From Microbacterium proteolyticum (GTDB lineage: Bacteria; Actinomycetota; Actinomycetes; Actinomycetales; Microbacteriaceae), in NCBI RefSeq assembly GCF_029639405.1, contig NZ_CP121274.1, positions 3,770,224-3,834,223 on the forward strand: DNA of 64,000 bases, given 5' to 3'. Under the pieces are notes generated by a model. That model saw nothing but the letters and a program-made list of their open reading frames with translations, was not told the DNA's origin and made no database searches. How positions within the stretch are numbered: position 1 is the stretch's first letter; each line of letters starts with the position of its first letter. Below are positions 52,792 through 62,341 of this stretch, one piece after another. The translations under genes were made by a program, and so were the position numbers.

Positions 52792-53523
52792 GTGAAGGAC
52801 GACCCGCTGCGTCGCGAGATCGAAACGGAGTTACGAGCGCTGCGGACGAAGCCGGTCCCGCTCTCGCTGGAGAACATCGCCACGTCCTACGCGCTCACCG
52901 ACGCAATCGGACGCGGGAGCACCGAGCGAGCACTGAGCGTTCTCATGGACGCGCTGGCGCAGCACGGCAGCGAGTCCGCCAGCGACATCCGCGCCTACTT
53001 CGAGACATGCGGCGTCGGACTCGACGGGGAGAGTTTGAACCAGCGGCTGGAGGCCTACGAACGGGTTCACTTCGTGGATCGCCGCACGGGACTTCGCCGC
53101 AGTGACCGTGGCGCGAACAAGCTCAGTGTCATCCTGAGGGATACGGCGGCACTCGACCGTCCGTGGGCGAAGCTTGTCGTCACGGAGATGGACGGCGGTG
53201 TCACTATGGGCTTGTTACTCGATATCCCGAAGAGCGCGCAGTGGCGGAGGCCACACGTTTACATCAACGGTGAGCAGGTCGAGCGGGAGTTTGAGCTTCA
53301 CGATTCGAAGAAGGGCGACCGGTTCCTTAGCGCAAAGGAGCGCTTCGACGATGTTCCCCTTCTGACCGTAGAGCCGGGCGAGGATGAATTCGAAGCGCAT
53401 GTGTTTTGGACCATGCCCATCTGGCCCGTCTGGGGGATCAGCGCCAGTCTGCGGACGCCAGGCTTGGGATCGGCGTTCGTCACAGAGCGTGAGTCAGGTG
53501 CGACGCTCGCACTGTGGCGTTAG
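52792..53523 (+). CDS. unknown 243-residue protein
   Basis: Starts with a GTG at 52792. The N-terminal half is helical with a winged-helix-like pattern (RALSVLMDALAQHGSESASDIRAYFETCG), and the C-terminal half is beta-rich (PHVYINGEQVEREFELHD, EFEAHVFWTMPIWPVWG). It may be a transcriptional sensor, but no named family is visible. It is the only plus-strand gene in this stretch and is divergent from the transfer module, consistent with a regulator of it. Confidence 0.6.
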   Translation: MKDDPLRREIETELRALRTKPVPLSLENIATSYALTDAIGRGSTERALSVLMDALAQHGSESASDIRAYFETCGVGLDGESLNQRLEAYERVHFVDRRTGLRRSDRGANKLSVILRDTAALDRPWAKLVVTEMDGGVTMGLLLDIPKSAQWRRPHVYINGEQVEREFELHDSKKGDRFLSAKERFDDVPLLTVEPGEDEFEAHVFWTMPIWPVWGISASLRTPGLGSAFVTERESGATLALWR

Positions 53524-53756
53524 GTGGATGCGGAACGCTCCCTAGCCCACCACACGAGCTACCCCGGATGCTGGGAGGGGGTGCGCCACGACGAGTCAAT
53601 AACGAAAGAACGAGACTGCCCCCTCACGCTACGCCATTCGCGTCGATCGACCTGCCCCACGCGCACCGTCATTGATTCGTGCGTCGATGTATTTTGATCG
53701 TGCGCGAGACATCTGATCGACGAAATCCACGTGATCGGATCCCAGGGCCGGGGGGG

Positions 53757-54356
53757 TCAGTCCGGTGTTGGCATAGTTTGTAGGACCGCCTTAGCCAGCG
53801 AGGAGAAGGCCTTTGCGGCTCGTTGATTCGGCGCAGTCGCACCCGACCCGCTTACAACCCCGGCAAGAGTAGACAACTGCCGGATTGAGGCTTCCACCTC
53901 CGGGCTTATCAGCCCCAGACGGCGGGCCTCAATCGCCAGCGCGTCCAGAGAAAGGTCATTGGCGGGTGCTCCGTGGTCCGCAAGCAGAACTCGCAGACGT
54001 TCAGATACCGCCTCGCGAGCCAGTCTTACTTGTTCTACGGGCTCCGCCGCTGCTTCTGCTGGAGCGAGCGCTTTGGTCGCTTCCTCGATCACAATCGGGC
54101 TGGCCGGTGGTGACGCCCGCAATATCACGTCACGCGACGCGATCGCCGCTTGTTCAATAAATCCATTCGCGGCCGCGCGCAGAGCCCCGATTTGTAGACT
54201 CAACTCCTGCGAACTTAGGATCCTTTTCCGAATTGCCCTTAGCGCACGGGATGTATCTTTCCGGAAGTAGATAGCAAGAAACACCGCCACTAAAGGCCAC
54301 GCGACGGCACCCAGAAGATCTGAAAGTTCGCCAATGATGGCCGCAGCATCACTCAT
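53757..54356 (-). CDS. membrane-anchored helical protein of the HD cassette
   Basis: 199 residues. One N-terminal membrane helix (AVAWPLVAVFLAIYF) is followed by a long soluble helical domain. The start overlaps the stop of the 106-residue gene by 4 bases, and the HD-domain gene lies directly upstream of that one, making a three-gene minus-strand cassette. Small membrane partners of nucleotide-metabolising enzymes are known in antiphage systems, so an effector role is plausible, but no domain is recognised. Confidence 0.6.
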   Translation of the reverse strand: MSDAAAIIGELSDLLGAVAWPLVAVFLAIYFRKDTSRALRAIRKRILSSQELSLQIGALRAAANGFIEQAAIASRDVILRASPPASPIVIEEATKALAPAEAAAEPVEQVRLAREAVSERLRVLLADHGAPANDLSLDALAIEARRLGLISPEVEASIRQLSTLAGVVSGSGATAPNQRAAKAFSSLAKAVLQTMPTPD

Positions 54357-54673
54357 GAACGTGACCGGTTGCGGGACTCGAGAAAGCTCTGCCTCCGCTC
54401 CGAATCGACTTCAACCCGACCTGTGGAGGGAGAATAATGTATTAGCGATCCGAACGATATGTAACCTAACGCGAGCGCGACCCGGTCGGCTGGTAGCCCA
54501 TCTCCCAACTCTCGCCTCGCGTATTGCAAGCATTCTTCGTCTGTTGTGACACCGAGATCATTCTTTATCAGGAAGTCGACTATGACTCCTTCGACACTAG
54601 GTTTGCGCCCGCGGCTCCCTTCAGCTTTTTCCATCTCATTTTTGACTCCATCAACGTTTGTATCTTTCACCAT
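54353..54673 (-). CDS. 106-residue protein of the HD cassette
   Basis: Soluble, charged protein with a Lys/Glu-rich N-terminus and a helical centre (SVEGVIVDFLIKNDLGVTTDEECLQYARRELG). GC is visibly lower than in the surroundings. It is coupled to the downstream membrane gene by a 4-base overlap and lies 27 bases after the HD gene. Unknown function. Confidence 0.6.
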   Translation of the reverse strand: MVKDTNVDGVKNEMEKAEGSRGRKPSVEGVIVDFLIKNDLGVTTDEECLQYARRELGDGLPADRVALALGYISFGSLIHYSPSTGRVEVDSERRQSFLESRNRSRS

Positions 54674-54700
54674 TATACTCCCAATGCAAGGACGTTGCCC

Positions 54701-56752
54701 TCATTCAAGGTACGTCCCTATCGCAAGTAGGTTGAACTCGTTGTGCACCCAATTTGGAAATACGGACAGGAAATGCTCGATTGCCGGTAGCCTCAGCGCT
54801 TCGAGATCGCCAGAACTGCCAGCGGGAAGTACCGCGAAAACGAACAATTGTGGATACCGGGCGGTCAGATCATTGAGGCCTTTTGCCATTGCACTGAAAT
54901 CCGATATCCTTTCTGTTCTGTTTCCCTTGAAAATGGCCACCGCGTCTGCATCCTCCTTCACGGCGGTAGTGGATTGAAACGAAACCACCCATTCCACGAT
55001 GGTTCCACCGGGTTGAAGCGGCGTTTCCGCCAGGCGGTCTTGGAGTCTCCGCTCCGCCCGCTTTCTCAATTCAAAGCTGGGTAGGCGTGCAACTTCATGC
55101 CATGGCTGTGTCCCGACACCCCCGGCGTCTTCACCATCACCGCCTGAGTTCGGTACATCATGGAGCAGGCGCTTGGCGAGTCGATTCAGCCCCTTGCCAG
55201 CATCATCTTCCATCTTCAGCTGGATCGCTGACAAGTTCATGATCTCGAGATTTAGCTCGCTCGTCTCGTCCGCATCGGCGTCCCCTTGGGCATCGCGAAT
55301 ATCCTCAAGGGTTTTCCCCGTATCCTCGAGGATCGGAAGTAGCGAAAGGCGCAATCCTTCCGCGGCGCTTACAAAGTCAGCCTCATCTTCCCAGAGCGAT
55401 AGCCAGCCCTGCTCCCTGAAGGCAATCGCACCATAGAGCGACTCGAATTTTGCAAGCCGCCTTGAGTGTGTCGTGTGTATTTTCGACTCGCGTATTGCAC
55501 GTGCGCGGCGAGCAGCCTCCTTCAGCCAGACGGTTACGACACTGTCGTCGACCTCCGCGGCGGTGCGAATCGCGTCAGAGTCGCTCGCGTTATGAATTCC
55601 AGCCGCGCCCTTTGATTCTGCCGTCTTAATTGGGTACATCCGCTTTTTGGGGCCGCCGAAATAGCTGAGATTGGGACGCAGGCGTCGGAATAGCGCGGAG
55701 ATGTTGGCGTCGTTCGCATTTGTAGGGGTGGCATTCTCCACTCGGACGATTTCTTCCAACGCCTCCTCAAGAAACTTATTGGCAGCCACCACTCGATAAT
55801 GGAAGAGCACCCACTGGTAATACCTCATCCTGTTCGTCAGGAAGGTCTCAATGGCGCTTCTGCCCCGGTATTCGTACCCCACACGCCACGCCGCCTCGCC
55901 CTCTGGGCTGGCGCTTCCCACGGCACGCAGCTTCAGCGACTGGAGTAGCCGCGTCGAGTCAACCGCACCGAACTCCGTTCCAGCGCGATTGGCGTCTCGA
56001 ACGATGTAATCGATCCGATCCACATCTATTTCGCCCGAGATGATCTCGTGTAGAACGGATACCCAGGAGTCGGCGGGACCGCCAATGAGAATACGGAGTA
56101 CTAATTCCCGGGATATTTCGGTCGCCGCGCTCCAATTCAGGCTTTTCACCAAATGCAGTCCGGCGATTTCGTGGAACTGAGCACTAACGCCAAGCGCAGC
56201 TTCTGTCCGCAACTCTTCAAGGGTCGATTTTGTTTCAATTAACACGCCCATATGCCTGGCGAAAAATGACTCGAGCGCGTGCGAAAACGGAGGGTGGCCC
56301 AGATCGTGCAGAAGGCCGGCGGCGGCTAGCGCGAAGCTTACGGATCGCTCAAACTTCTTTTTGAAGACACTCTCATTTGCGACCCATTCTTCCGTGTATT
56401 TGTCGAGCTGTTTGCCCCCAACTGGGGGCTTCGAGATCAAGTCTTTTCGCACCGCTGCGACAAATCCGTCCGGGTCGTCCACATCGTCGACTCTGCTCCA
56501 GATTTCGCGCCAGGCGAGACGTGCTAAATGCATCGCGCCGAGACTGTGCTCGAACCGTGTGCCCGTTAGCGACGGGTATTGAATGCTGGCCAGTGAAGTC
56601 TGTGCGATACGGCGTAGCCGATGGACGGGCCACTGTCCCAGGAGACCTTCGAGCTGCGCAGGCAGCACGAAGTAGTCGTGAACCGGGTCCCTGAGAATAA
56701 GCGTTCCTCGCTCATCAGGCGTGTCGGCCCGCTCGTCGTCATCGTGCGCCAT
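54701..56752 (-). CDS. HD-domain dNTP phosphohydrolase-like protein
   Basis: 683 residues. The HD motifs of the dGTPase/SAMHD1 superfamily are in order: TRFEHSLGAMHLARL (His), LLHDLGHPPFSHALE (His-Asp) and DVDRIDYIVRDANRAG (Asp). The N-terminal RDPVHDYF also fits. Such enzymes cleave dNTPs to nucleosides; bacterial relatives can starve phages of dNTPs. The C-terminal 300 residues are of unknown type. The gene has markedly lower GC than the core, suggesting separate acquisition, and it leads a three-gene cassette with a membrane protein, a layout reminiscent of a defence unit. Confidence 0.85.
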   Translation of the reverse strand: MAHDDDERADTPDERGTLILRDPVHDYFVLPAQLEGLLGQWPVHRLRRIAQTSLASIQYPSLTGTRFEHSLGAMHLARLAWREIWSRVDDVDDPDGFVAAVRKDLISKPPVGGKQLDKYTEEWVANESVFKKKFERSVSFALAAAGLLHDLGHPPFSHALESFFARHMGVLIETKSTLEELRTEAALGVSAQFHEIAGLHLVKSLNWSAATEISRELVLRILIGGPADSWVSVLHEIISGEIDVDRIDYIVRDANRAGTEFGAVDSTRLLQSLKLRAVGSASPEGEAAWRVGYEYRGRSAIETFLTNRMRYYQWVLFHYRVVAANKFLEEALEEIVRVENATPTNANDANISALFRRLRPNLSYFGGPKKRMYPIKTAESKGAAGIHNASDSDAIRTAAEVDDSVVTVWLKEAARRARAIRESKIHTTHSRRLAKFESLYGAIAFREQGWLSLWEDEADFVSAAEGLRLSLLPILEDTGKTLEDIRDAQGDADADETSELNLEIMNLSAIQLKMEDDAGKGLNRLAKRLLHDVPNSGGDGEDAGGVGTQPWHEVARLPSFELRKRAERRLQDRLAETPLQPGGTIVEWVVSFQSTTAVKEDADAVAIFKGNRTERISDFSAMAKGLNDLTARYPQLFVFAVLPAGSSGDLEALRLPAIEHFLSVFPNWVHNEFNLLAIGTYLE

Positions 56753-57128
56753 TTCAACCCCCTGGGCGAGACACTAGCGGTACGGCGCAACAGGGCACCA
56801 GCACGGCGCGCCACCACAAATGCGACGGCCTGGACAGGGGATGCGACAGCCCTGAGCGAGGCAAGAGGCAGAAGTCCTGGGTTCGCATTGGTTCTACCTG
56901 TTGTGACGTCGGTCTGTGGGTGTGGGTACTGTCCCGAGCTACTTCCCGAACAGCGACTGATCGGGTGGCGATGAAATCTCGATTGACTATTACACGCCGT
57001 CCACATCCGCATCGCCAAGAGTCTCGATCTCGCCGCGGTCTGGGCGGTAGACCTGGCTGAGTTCCCAGCCCGGCGCGGGCTGCCTCTATAGTGAGCGTGA
57101 GGGTGGCCCCTTGTATGAAGGGTCCACT
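56753..57128. other. 376-bp intergenic region
   Basis: No convincing gene. It separates the minus-strand HD cassette from the plus-strand DUF6907-type gene and presumably holds both promoters. I see no strong hairpin or repeat. Confidence 0.5.
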
Positions 57129-57470
57129 ATGCCTTTGAACACCCCCTCTGGCTGCGAGTCATCCTGCCCCGCTTGGTGCTCCGGAGATCACGAGGGTCAG
57201 GATCTCCCGTCGGATCGCTACCACCAGAGCGTGCAAACCCTCGTGCCGGTCGTCATTCCCGTGCGCCTGTCCAACGCGACTCGCGACGGGGAGCAGCGAC
57301 ACGAGGCAGCCGAGTTCTCCTTGCAGGCGTCGCAGTCGGTCAGCGGCGATCGTACGGTCTGGGTCGCCATCGTTGGCGAGCGGCAGTTCATCGATGTCAC
57401 GCTCGAGAGCGCAGCGCGCATACACACTGCGCTTGGCGCCCTCCTCGACCAGCTGCGAGGCGCCTCGTAA
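57129..57470 (+). CDS. DUF6907-type small protein
   Basis: 113 residues from the ATG at 57129; an upstream in-frame start adds 6. The N-terminal CPAWCSGDH pattern and the C-terminal FIDVTLESAARIHTALGALLDQL are characteristic of DUF6907, found in actinobacterial genomes and mobile elements with no known role. Convergent with the XRE gene, with 14 bases between. Confidence 0.75.
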   Translation: MPLNTPSGCESSCPAWCSGDHEGQDLPSDRYHQSVQTLVPVVIPVRLSNATRDGEQRHEAAEFSLQASQSVSGDRTVWVAIVGERQFIDVTLESAARIHTALGALLDQLRGAS

Positions 57471-57484
57471 GTCCGTGCCGAGCA

Positions 57485-57709
57485 TCAGCCCGCTGGAGCT
57501 TCGCGGAGAAGCTCCAGCGGGTCGATGTCGAGGTCCGCCGCCAGGCGTTCCACGGAGCGAAGGCTGAGGTTGCGAAGGCCCTGCTCGATGCCGCCGATGT
57601 AGGTGCGGTGGTAGCCGAGCCGTTCCGCGAACTGCTCCTGGCTGAGCCCCAGCGCTTGGCGGTGTGCACGCAGGTTCTGCCCGAGTCGGCGCTGAAGCTC
57701 TCCTTCCAT
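57485..57709 (-). CDS. XRE-family HTH regulator, 74 residues
   Basis: Nearly all of it is one HTH domain: LRAHRQALGLSQEQFAERLG and a recognition helix YHRTYIGGIEQG, then LSLRSVERLAADLDIDPLELL. It is probably a DNA-binding repressor of element genes. Nothing adjacent suggests a toxin partner. Confidence 0.88.
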   Translation of the reverse strand: MEGELQRRLGQNLRAHRQALGLSQEQFAERLGYHRTYIGGIEQGLRNLSLRSVERLAADLDIDPLELLREAPAG

Positions 57710-57839
57710 TCCTCCACGGCATCACCTGGCTACTTATCGGTCTACATACTTATAAGTCGCTTGGCGCTGGAGTATGTGCTACTTATGAGTAGCGTTGCCG
57801 CGCTTCCTGCTCACACTCACGCCCTGGGGGACCCTCGCC

Positions 57840-58613
57840 ATGACCCGACCTCGCCCTGCTCTTTCGCGCTCCTCGATCCGCGCCACGACCATCGGCTCGA
57901 CCCTCGAATCTCGCCTTCCCCGCCGCTGGAAGGCCCTGTCTCTTGCGATCGCCGCTGGTCTCGGGGTGAGTCTGGCGACCTTTGGCGGCATCTCAGCGGC
58001 CAACGCTGCGTCTACCACCATGACCCTCGACTGCACGAGCACGGCAGGTGGCGTCATCGACATCTCCACGGACTACGGCCCAGCGCCCGACGGTGGCTAC
58101 CCGTCGCTGTCGGTGTCGGTCAACTACGGGCCGAATGAGCAGTCCGCTGTTCCGAACGCGGACGGCATCTACACCGCCCAGGTGTCGTACGACAATGCCA
58201 CGTTCTCGCACATTGTTGTGGGCTTCACCGACGACCCGAATCGCTACCTCGCCTACCAGGACTTCGAGGCCGGAGCCTGTGATCCCGAGCCGACCCCGAC
58301 GCCTACACCCACCCAAACCACCACCCCGAGCCCGACGCCTACCCCAACGGAAACGGTGACGCCGACACCGGAGCCCACGCCGTCCCCGACCTTCTCCCCG
58401 TCGCCCACGGCATCCCCGACCGACACCCCTTCCCCGACCCCGAGCGCGACGCCCATCAGCGTCCCGTCCCCGTCGTCGACGCCGTCAACTCCCGTTCTGG
58501 CCGTCACGGGTATCGATCCGGTGGCAAGCAGCGTCGGGGGCGGTGTGGGAGCACTGCTTCTGGCTGCGGGGATCGCGGTGGTGCTGTTCGTCCGGCGACG
58601 TCGCAATGCCTAA
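57840..58613 (+). CDS. cell-wall surface protein with Pro-Thr stalk
   Basis: 257 residues from the ATG at 57840. The signal peptide ([24 protein letters not shown]) is followed by a short beta-rich domain of about 95 residues, an extended Pro/Thr/Ser stalk of 80 residues, and a sortase-like LAVTG motif with membrane helix and Arg-rich tail. The stop overlaps the next ATG, coupling it to the lipoprotein gene. It may serve adhesion or mating-pair contact. Confidence 0.83.
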   Translation: MTRPRPALSRSSIRATTIGSTLESRLPRRWKALSLAIAAGLGVSLATFGGISAANAASTTMTLDCTSTAGGVIDISTDYGPAPDGGYPSLSVSVNYGPNEQSAVPNADGIYTAQVSYDNATFSHIVVGFTDDPNRYLAYQDFEAGACDPEPTPTPTPTQTTTPSPTPTPTETVTPTPEPTPSPTFSPSPTASPTDTPSPTPSATPISVPSPSSTPSTPVLAVTGIDPVASSVGGGVGALLLAAGIAVVLFVRRRRNA

Positions 58614-59904
58614 CCGAAGGACGTCACGTAGGCGGATTCTTCTGCTCGGACTGCTCGCTGGAAGCCTGGTGTTTAGCGGGTGCGGCTCTGCCGCCGCGCC
58701 GGAACCGGTTGAGGAAAGTACGGCGCCGCCGCAGCGGGATATGCCGTACCGGGCGGTGAACCTGGGAGCAGTGACGCCACCCGTCTTCGGGAGTGGCACC
58801 TTCCCTCTCTCCGATACTGACGGCTATACCTTCACGGTCGTGGTGTCTGCGATGACGGTGAGCACTACGTCGAGCATCGAAAACGCCAAGCCCGGATTCG
58901 TGACTGTCAGTAGCACCTTCCTCGCGGACGTGACGCTCCGGAACACCACGTCAGGTCGTAACGCTCCGGTGGGGCCAGCGCTTAGCAAACTCAGCGTCAA
59001 TCCGCTGTGGTCTCCGTCATCTCCGGTCTGTTCGCAGAAGGGACTCATCGACGTCGCCGACGCCGAAACGGGAGCGACCACTGGGCTCTGCGCGCTGACG
59101 AGTTGGTCAATCCTCGGTGATGCGACTACCTCCGTCACAGCCGGCGGCTCCGTGACGAAGTCCGTTCCCGTGACCACGAAATTCGAAGTCGAGGAAGCAT
59201 CCGCTCCCGCGCTCATCACGGCCCTCGATACACCGCTCGGATGGGCCGCTGGAGCTGGAAGCGGACTCTCCTCGACGAGCACACCCAGCTGTCTGCTCCG
59301 CGGCACGGGCGGTATTAACGGGGATCAGCGGCTGTACTGGGCTTCCACGCCTATCGACGGCTGCGCTATCCCGACGATTTCTAGCTACACCCCACCGACC
59401 GTCGACAGCACGACCATCGCCCGAGCGACCGCGACCATCCGGACGGTGTCCTCACGGGCCACTGATGAAACCCTCACCCTTGGCGACTGTCCAGCAGGCA
59501 GCGTGGCCGACATCACCCAGGGCATGAGTGGTATCACGACGACGCAGTTTGACTCCACCGCCAACAACACGGATGCCTACGCCGTGTCGTGTGACACCAA
59601 TCAACTGAACATCGATTTCAGCCTCGACGGGGAAAGCAGCGGCAGTCCCCAGCAGCGGGCAAACCTCTACGTCGGGGCGGACGGCACAACGGAGACCGAC
59701 CTGGCCGGAGGAAAGCTCTACGCCTTCTGCCCAACCTCTTCGGAGAACGTTGCCTGCCAAGCCGTCTGGCACGACGGTGACCTTGTCGTACGGGGCATCA
59801 TCAGCCAACTGGCCGACGCCACCATAGCCGATAAGCTCACGCGGCTCCGCAACTGGTTCACTCTCAATATCCCGGCGATCCTCACCAACCTCGCCAACCG
59901 GTAG
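58606..59904 (+). CDS. surface lipoprotein of unknown function
   Basis: 432 residues from the ATG at 58606. The lipobox is LVFSGCGS, with the lipidated Cys near residue 26, and a Thr/Ser-rich beta-type ectodomain follows with several cysteines spaced for disulfides. It overlaps the stop of the preceding wall-anchored protein gene by 8 bases, so the two are expressed together and may act at the envelope as a pair. Confidence 0.8.
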   Translation: MPNRRTSRRRILLLGLLAGSLVFSGCGSAAAPEPVEESTAPPQRDMPYRAVNLGAVTPPVFGSGTFPLSDTDGYTFTVVVSAMTVSTTSSIENAKPGFVTVSSTFLADVTLRNTTSGRNAPVGPALSKLSVNPLWSPSSPVCSQKGLIDVADAETGATTGLCALTSWSILGDATTSVTAGGSVTKSVPVTTKFEVEEASAPALITALDTPLGWAAGAGSGLSSTSTPSCLLRGTGGINGDQRLYWASTPIDGCAIPTISSYTPPTVDSTTIARATATIRTVSSRATDETLTLGDCPAGSVADITQGMSGITTTQFDSTANNTDAYAVSCDTNQLNIDFSLDGESSGSPQQRANLYVGADGTTETDLAGGKLYAFCPTSSENVACQAVWHDGDLVVRGIISQLADATIADKLTRLRNWFTLNIPAILTNLANR

Positions 59905-59983
59905 CCGCCAGCATCACGAGAACCGGTCGCCAACCAAACGAAGTCTTGAGTTATTCCACCGTGCGGCACAAAAGGAGTCTGTG

Positions 59984-60442
59984 ATGACGGTTGCCAACGA
60001 CTCCGTCGAAGTCGAAGTTCCATCGTCGCGCCGCGTTCCCATGACCGAGCTCGAGCCAGGGATCGTGGCAGTCCTGGGCATCGGTGCCAGCGTGGTCGGG
60101 GTGTTCGTCGGCGTCCTGACAGCGAACCTGCTGTTCGCCTACATGATGCTGTGCCTTCCCGTCGCGCTGGTGCTCCTCTTCGGTGCGTTCGTGCCGAGCA
60201 AGAGCACCAGCCGGCCCGTTCCAGGCAAGTACGGCATCGCGCTCCCGGTCGCGGCACTCATCCTGAGCGTCGTCGGCAGCCTGCTCGGGATCGTGCTCGG
60301 TCACGTCAGCCGTCACATCATCCGCGCCCACGGCGGTGACGGCGGAAAGATCGCCCTGGCCGCGTGCGTCGTCGGCTATGCCGCGCTGTTTCTCCAGATC
60401 GCAGTTGTCCTGTGGTTGGCGACCGCCGTTCTGCGGGCATAG
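59984..60442 (+). CDS. membrane protein with four helices
   Basis: 152 residues from the ATG at 59984; a GTG three bases upstream is possible. Three or four hydrophobic segments are visible (GIVAVLGIGASVVGVFVGVL, LLFAYMMLCLPVALVLLF, YGIALPVAALILSVVGSLL, AALFLQIAVVLWLATAVL). No family assigned. It may belong to the surface cluster just upstream. Confidence 0.7.
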   Translation: MTVANDSVEVEVPSSRRVPMTELEPGIVAVLGIGASVVGVFVGVLTANLLFAYMMLCLPVALVLLFGAFVPSKSTSRPVPGKYGIALPVAALILSVVGSLLGIVLGHVSRHIIRAHGGDGGKIALAACVVGYAALFLQIAVVLWLATAVLRA

Positions 60443-60528
60443 CGCTTTCGCGAATCCGGGCAAGAAGCTGCAGGGTTTCGGTGACTCAATCACGCGAAAA
60501 CGTCGGGGCTGCTCATAAGGTCGAAGAT

Positions 60529-60876
60529 ATGGCTACGCGACAGATTGCTCAGGTTATCGACGACCTCGATGGCACCACCCTCGATGAGGGAGAAGGAAAG
60601 CAGATCACCTTCTCGATCGAAGGTCGCTCCTACGAAATCGACCTGTCCGAGAAGAACGCCGACAAGTTCTACGCCGCATTTGCTCCCTACGTCGATGCCG
60701 CCCGCCCGATCGGTTCCCCGAGTCGCCGCACCACCCCGGCCCGTGCTTCGCGCGCGAAGAGCGACCTCGACCTCAACGCCATCCGCGAGTGGGCGCGGGC
60801 CAACGGTCACTCCGTGAGCGACCGTGGACGCATCGCGGGACCCATCATTGAGGCTTACCAGGCTGCACAGGCCTGA
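60529..60876 (+). CDS. lsr2: Lsr2 nucleoid-associated silencer
   Basis: 115 residues from the ATG at 60529. The N-terminal dimerisation region (QIAQVIDDLDGTTLDEGEGKQITFSIEGRSYEIDLS) is joined by a basic linker (RRTTPARASRAKSD) to the DNA-binding domain (AIREWARANGHSVSDRGRI) with the AT-minor-groove RGR motif. Lsr2 silences AT-richer, horizontally acquired DNA. It is encoded here within the accessory block rather than in a core locus, so it is likely an element-borne copy that may mask the lower-GC cargo such as the HD cassette. Confidence 0.93.
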   Translation: MATRQIAQVIDDLDGTTLDEGEGKQITFSIEGRSYEIDLSEKNADKFYAAFAPYVDAARPIGSPSRRTTPARASRAKSDLDLNAIREWARANGHSVSDRGRIAGPIIEAYQAAQA

Positions 60877-60996
60877 CCCGCTCGAGAAGCTCCCATTGAG
60901 CGGCTCGGCCGACCAGGTGTCCGTCGAGGACAGCCGCGTGGCCATGTGCCTGCCACTCGCTGTTACATTCCCGGTTCTATTCAGTAGCATCCAGGT

Positions 60997-61203
60997 GTGG
61001 AGAAGCAGTCGCCCGATCCCGACGCCGCGATCAGCGAGATCATCGAACGCCTTGAGGAGCGCTATCCGCAGATCGCGCCCGCCGAGGTTCGTGCCGCGGT
61101 CGAAGCCGCCCGGCAACATTTTGCTCGCGCGAGGGTGAAGGACTTCGTCCCACTGTTCATCGAACGCGACGCGCGGGCACGTATCGAGAGGCCCGTCACC
61201 TGA
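60997..61203 (+). CDS. 68-residue helical protein
   Basis: Starts with GTG at 60997. It reads as three helices (AAISEIIERLEERY, APAEVRAAVEAARQHF, VKDFVPLFIERDARARI), matching a common actinobacterial three-helix-bundle domain of unknown function. It may be a dimerising regulator. It lies 120 bases after lsr2. Confidence 0.65.
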   Translation: MEKQSPDPDAAISEIIERLEERYPQIAPAEVRAAVEAARQHFARARVKDFVPLFIERDARARIERPVT

Positions 61204-61240
61204 TTCGCGCCGGTGATGCGCTGCTCCGCGGCGTGGGGGG

Positions 61241-61423
61241 TTAGATGACGCCTTTGTGGTGAAGAAATTGGGCGGTGCGTTCGTGGGCTTCGGCGCTGAC
61301 CGGCTCTCCGGTGACGCGGCGGACCTCCCCGAGCAGGACGATGATCTCTCCGGTCATTCCGAACCGGTGCTCCGTCAGAGTGACGTCGACCACTCCGATG
61401 CCCGGGACTTTGTAGAGCGTCAT
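61241..61423 (-). CDS. 60-residue hypothetical protein
   Basis: From the ATG at 61423. Begins TLYKVPGIGVVDVTLTEHRFG and ends in a His-containing helix (AHERTAQFLHHKGVI). No recognised domain. It is convergent with the 68-residue gene. Low confidence because of its size. Confidence 0.4.
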   Translation of the reverse strand: MTLYKVPGIGVVDVTLTEHRFGMTGEIIVLLGEVRRVTGEPVSAEAHERTAQFLHHKGVI

Positions 61424-61569
61424 GCTCGGAGGGTCCGTGGCGGCAAGGGAAGAAGCCGTGGCGTCGCCTTGGACACGGTCAACTGCACATCGAAGCTGTC
61501 CGCTTGGATACTGCAGGCGCGGTGCGGCGCGGGTGTGCCGGACCGAGTGAGGGGAGATTCCATGGAGGC

Positions 61570-61767
61570 TCACATGGCGCCGAGGTGGACGGCGACCGCG
61601 TACCACTCATTCTGATCCTGGATGGGGTGACCGCTGTCTGCGTACCGAGCCTCTACCAGCGCTCGAAGAACTATGCTTCGATCTCTGTTCGCGCTTTCCT
61701 GCATTCGATAGGTGACCTTCCCCACCCCTCGGACCTGGACCACACCCGTCACCACCTCAACCCCCAT
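61570..61767 (-). CDS. 65-residue hypothetical protein
   Basis: Short ORF with a beta strand-like start (GVEVVTGVVQVRGVGKVTYRM) and a helical middle (RSIVLRALVEARYADS). It lies upstream of 61241-61423 on the same strand. Real coding potential is uncertain. Confidence 0.35.
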   Translation of the reverse strand: MGVEVVTGVVQVRGVGKVTYRMQESANRDRSIVLRALVEARYADSGHPIQDQNEWYAVAVHLGAM

Positions 61768-61900
61768 GTCGGCACCGTACGTCGCTAGATCGCCTCTGGC
61801 ATGAACGGCTGAACACGATCTGTCGCCGACGCCGGATTCGAGATACTGCGCGGCACCGGGTACTCACGATGTCTGTGCCCGGCGCGGTGCGGCCGGACTT

Positions 61901-62341
61901 TCAGCTGCCAGCGCGAAATTCGATGCGGGCGGCCCGGCGGATCACGTCGTCGGAGCGGACGTGTTCGATGTCGGCGGCGTGCTCGGCCTGCTGTCGTGCG
62001 TTCTCACGTTCCTCGCGGACGTTGCGTGAGATTCGCGCGAGAACATCGGCGAGCACGGTCGAGAGGCCGCTCTCGAGTTCTTCGAGGTTGGATTGGTGGA
62101 TCTCGAGTCGCCGGTCGGAGACGGTCAGGGTGACCTCGGGGTAGCCGGCATCCGTGAGGGCGGCGGTCTCCGCGCGCAGAGCGGTGAGTTCTTCGGGAAG
62201 GGGGCGGCGGTTGAACACCGCGTCGATCTGGTACCGCTGCGGGGCGTCGGCGGTTCCCAGGCTGTTCGGGAGCGAGCCAGGGAGGACAGAGGTGAGCCCC
62301 AGGTCGCTGTCGGAGGAGATGGTGGCGGGTTCGGTGATCAT
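61901..62341 (-). CDS. unknown protein with coiled-coil C-terminus
   Basis: 146 residues. The centre has a domain-like segment (RYQIDAVFNRRPLPEELTALRAE, YPEVTLTVSDRRLEIH), and the C-terminal half is helical and charged (RISRNVREERENARQQAEHA). The start overlaps the stop of the next gene upstream by 4 bases. No family recognised. Confidence 0.55.
   Translation of the reverse strand: MITEPATISSDSDLGLTSVLPGSLPNSLGTADAPQRYQIDAVFNRRPLPEELTALRAETAALTDAGYPEVTLTVSDRRLEIHQSNLEELESGLSTVLADVLARISRNVREERENARQQAEHAADIEHVRSDDVIRRAARIEFRAGS

Noticed and set aside
61504..61788. Plus-strand ORF overlapping 61570-61767
   Set aside because: No start context and no protein-like features; the minus-strand frame looks marginally better.
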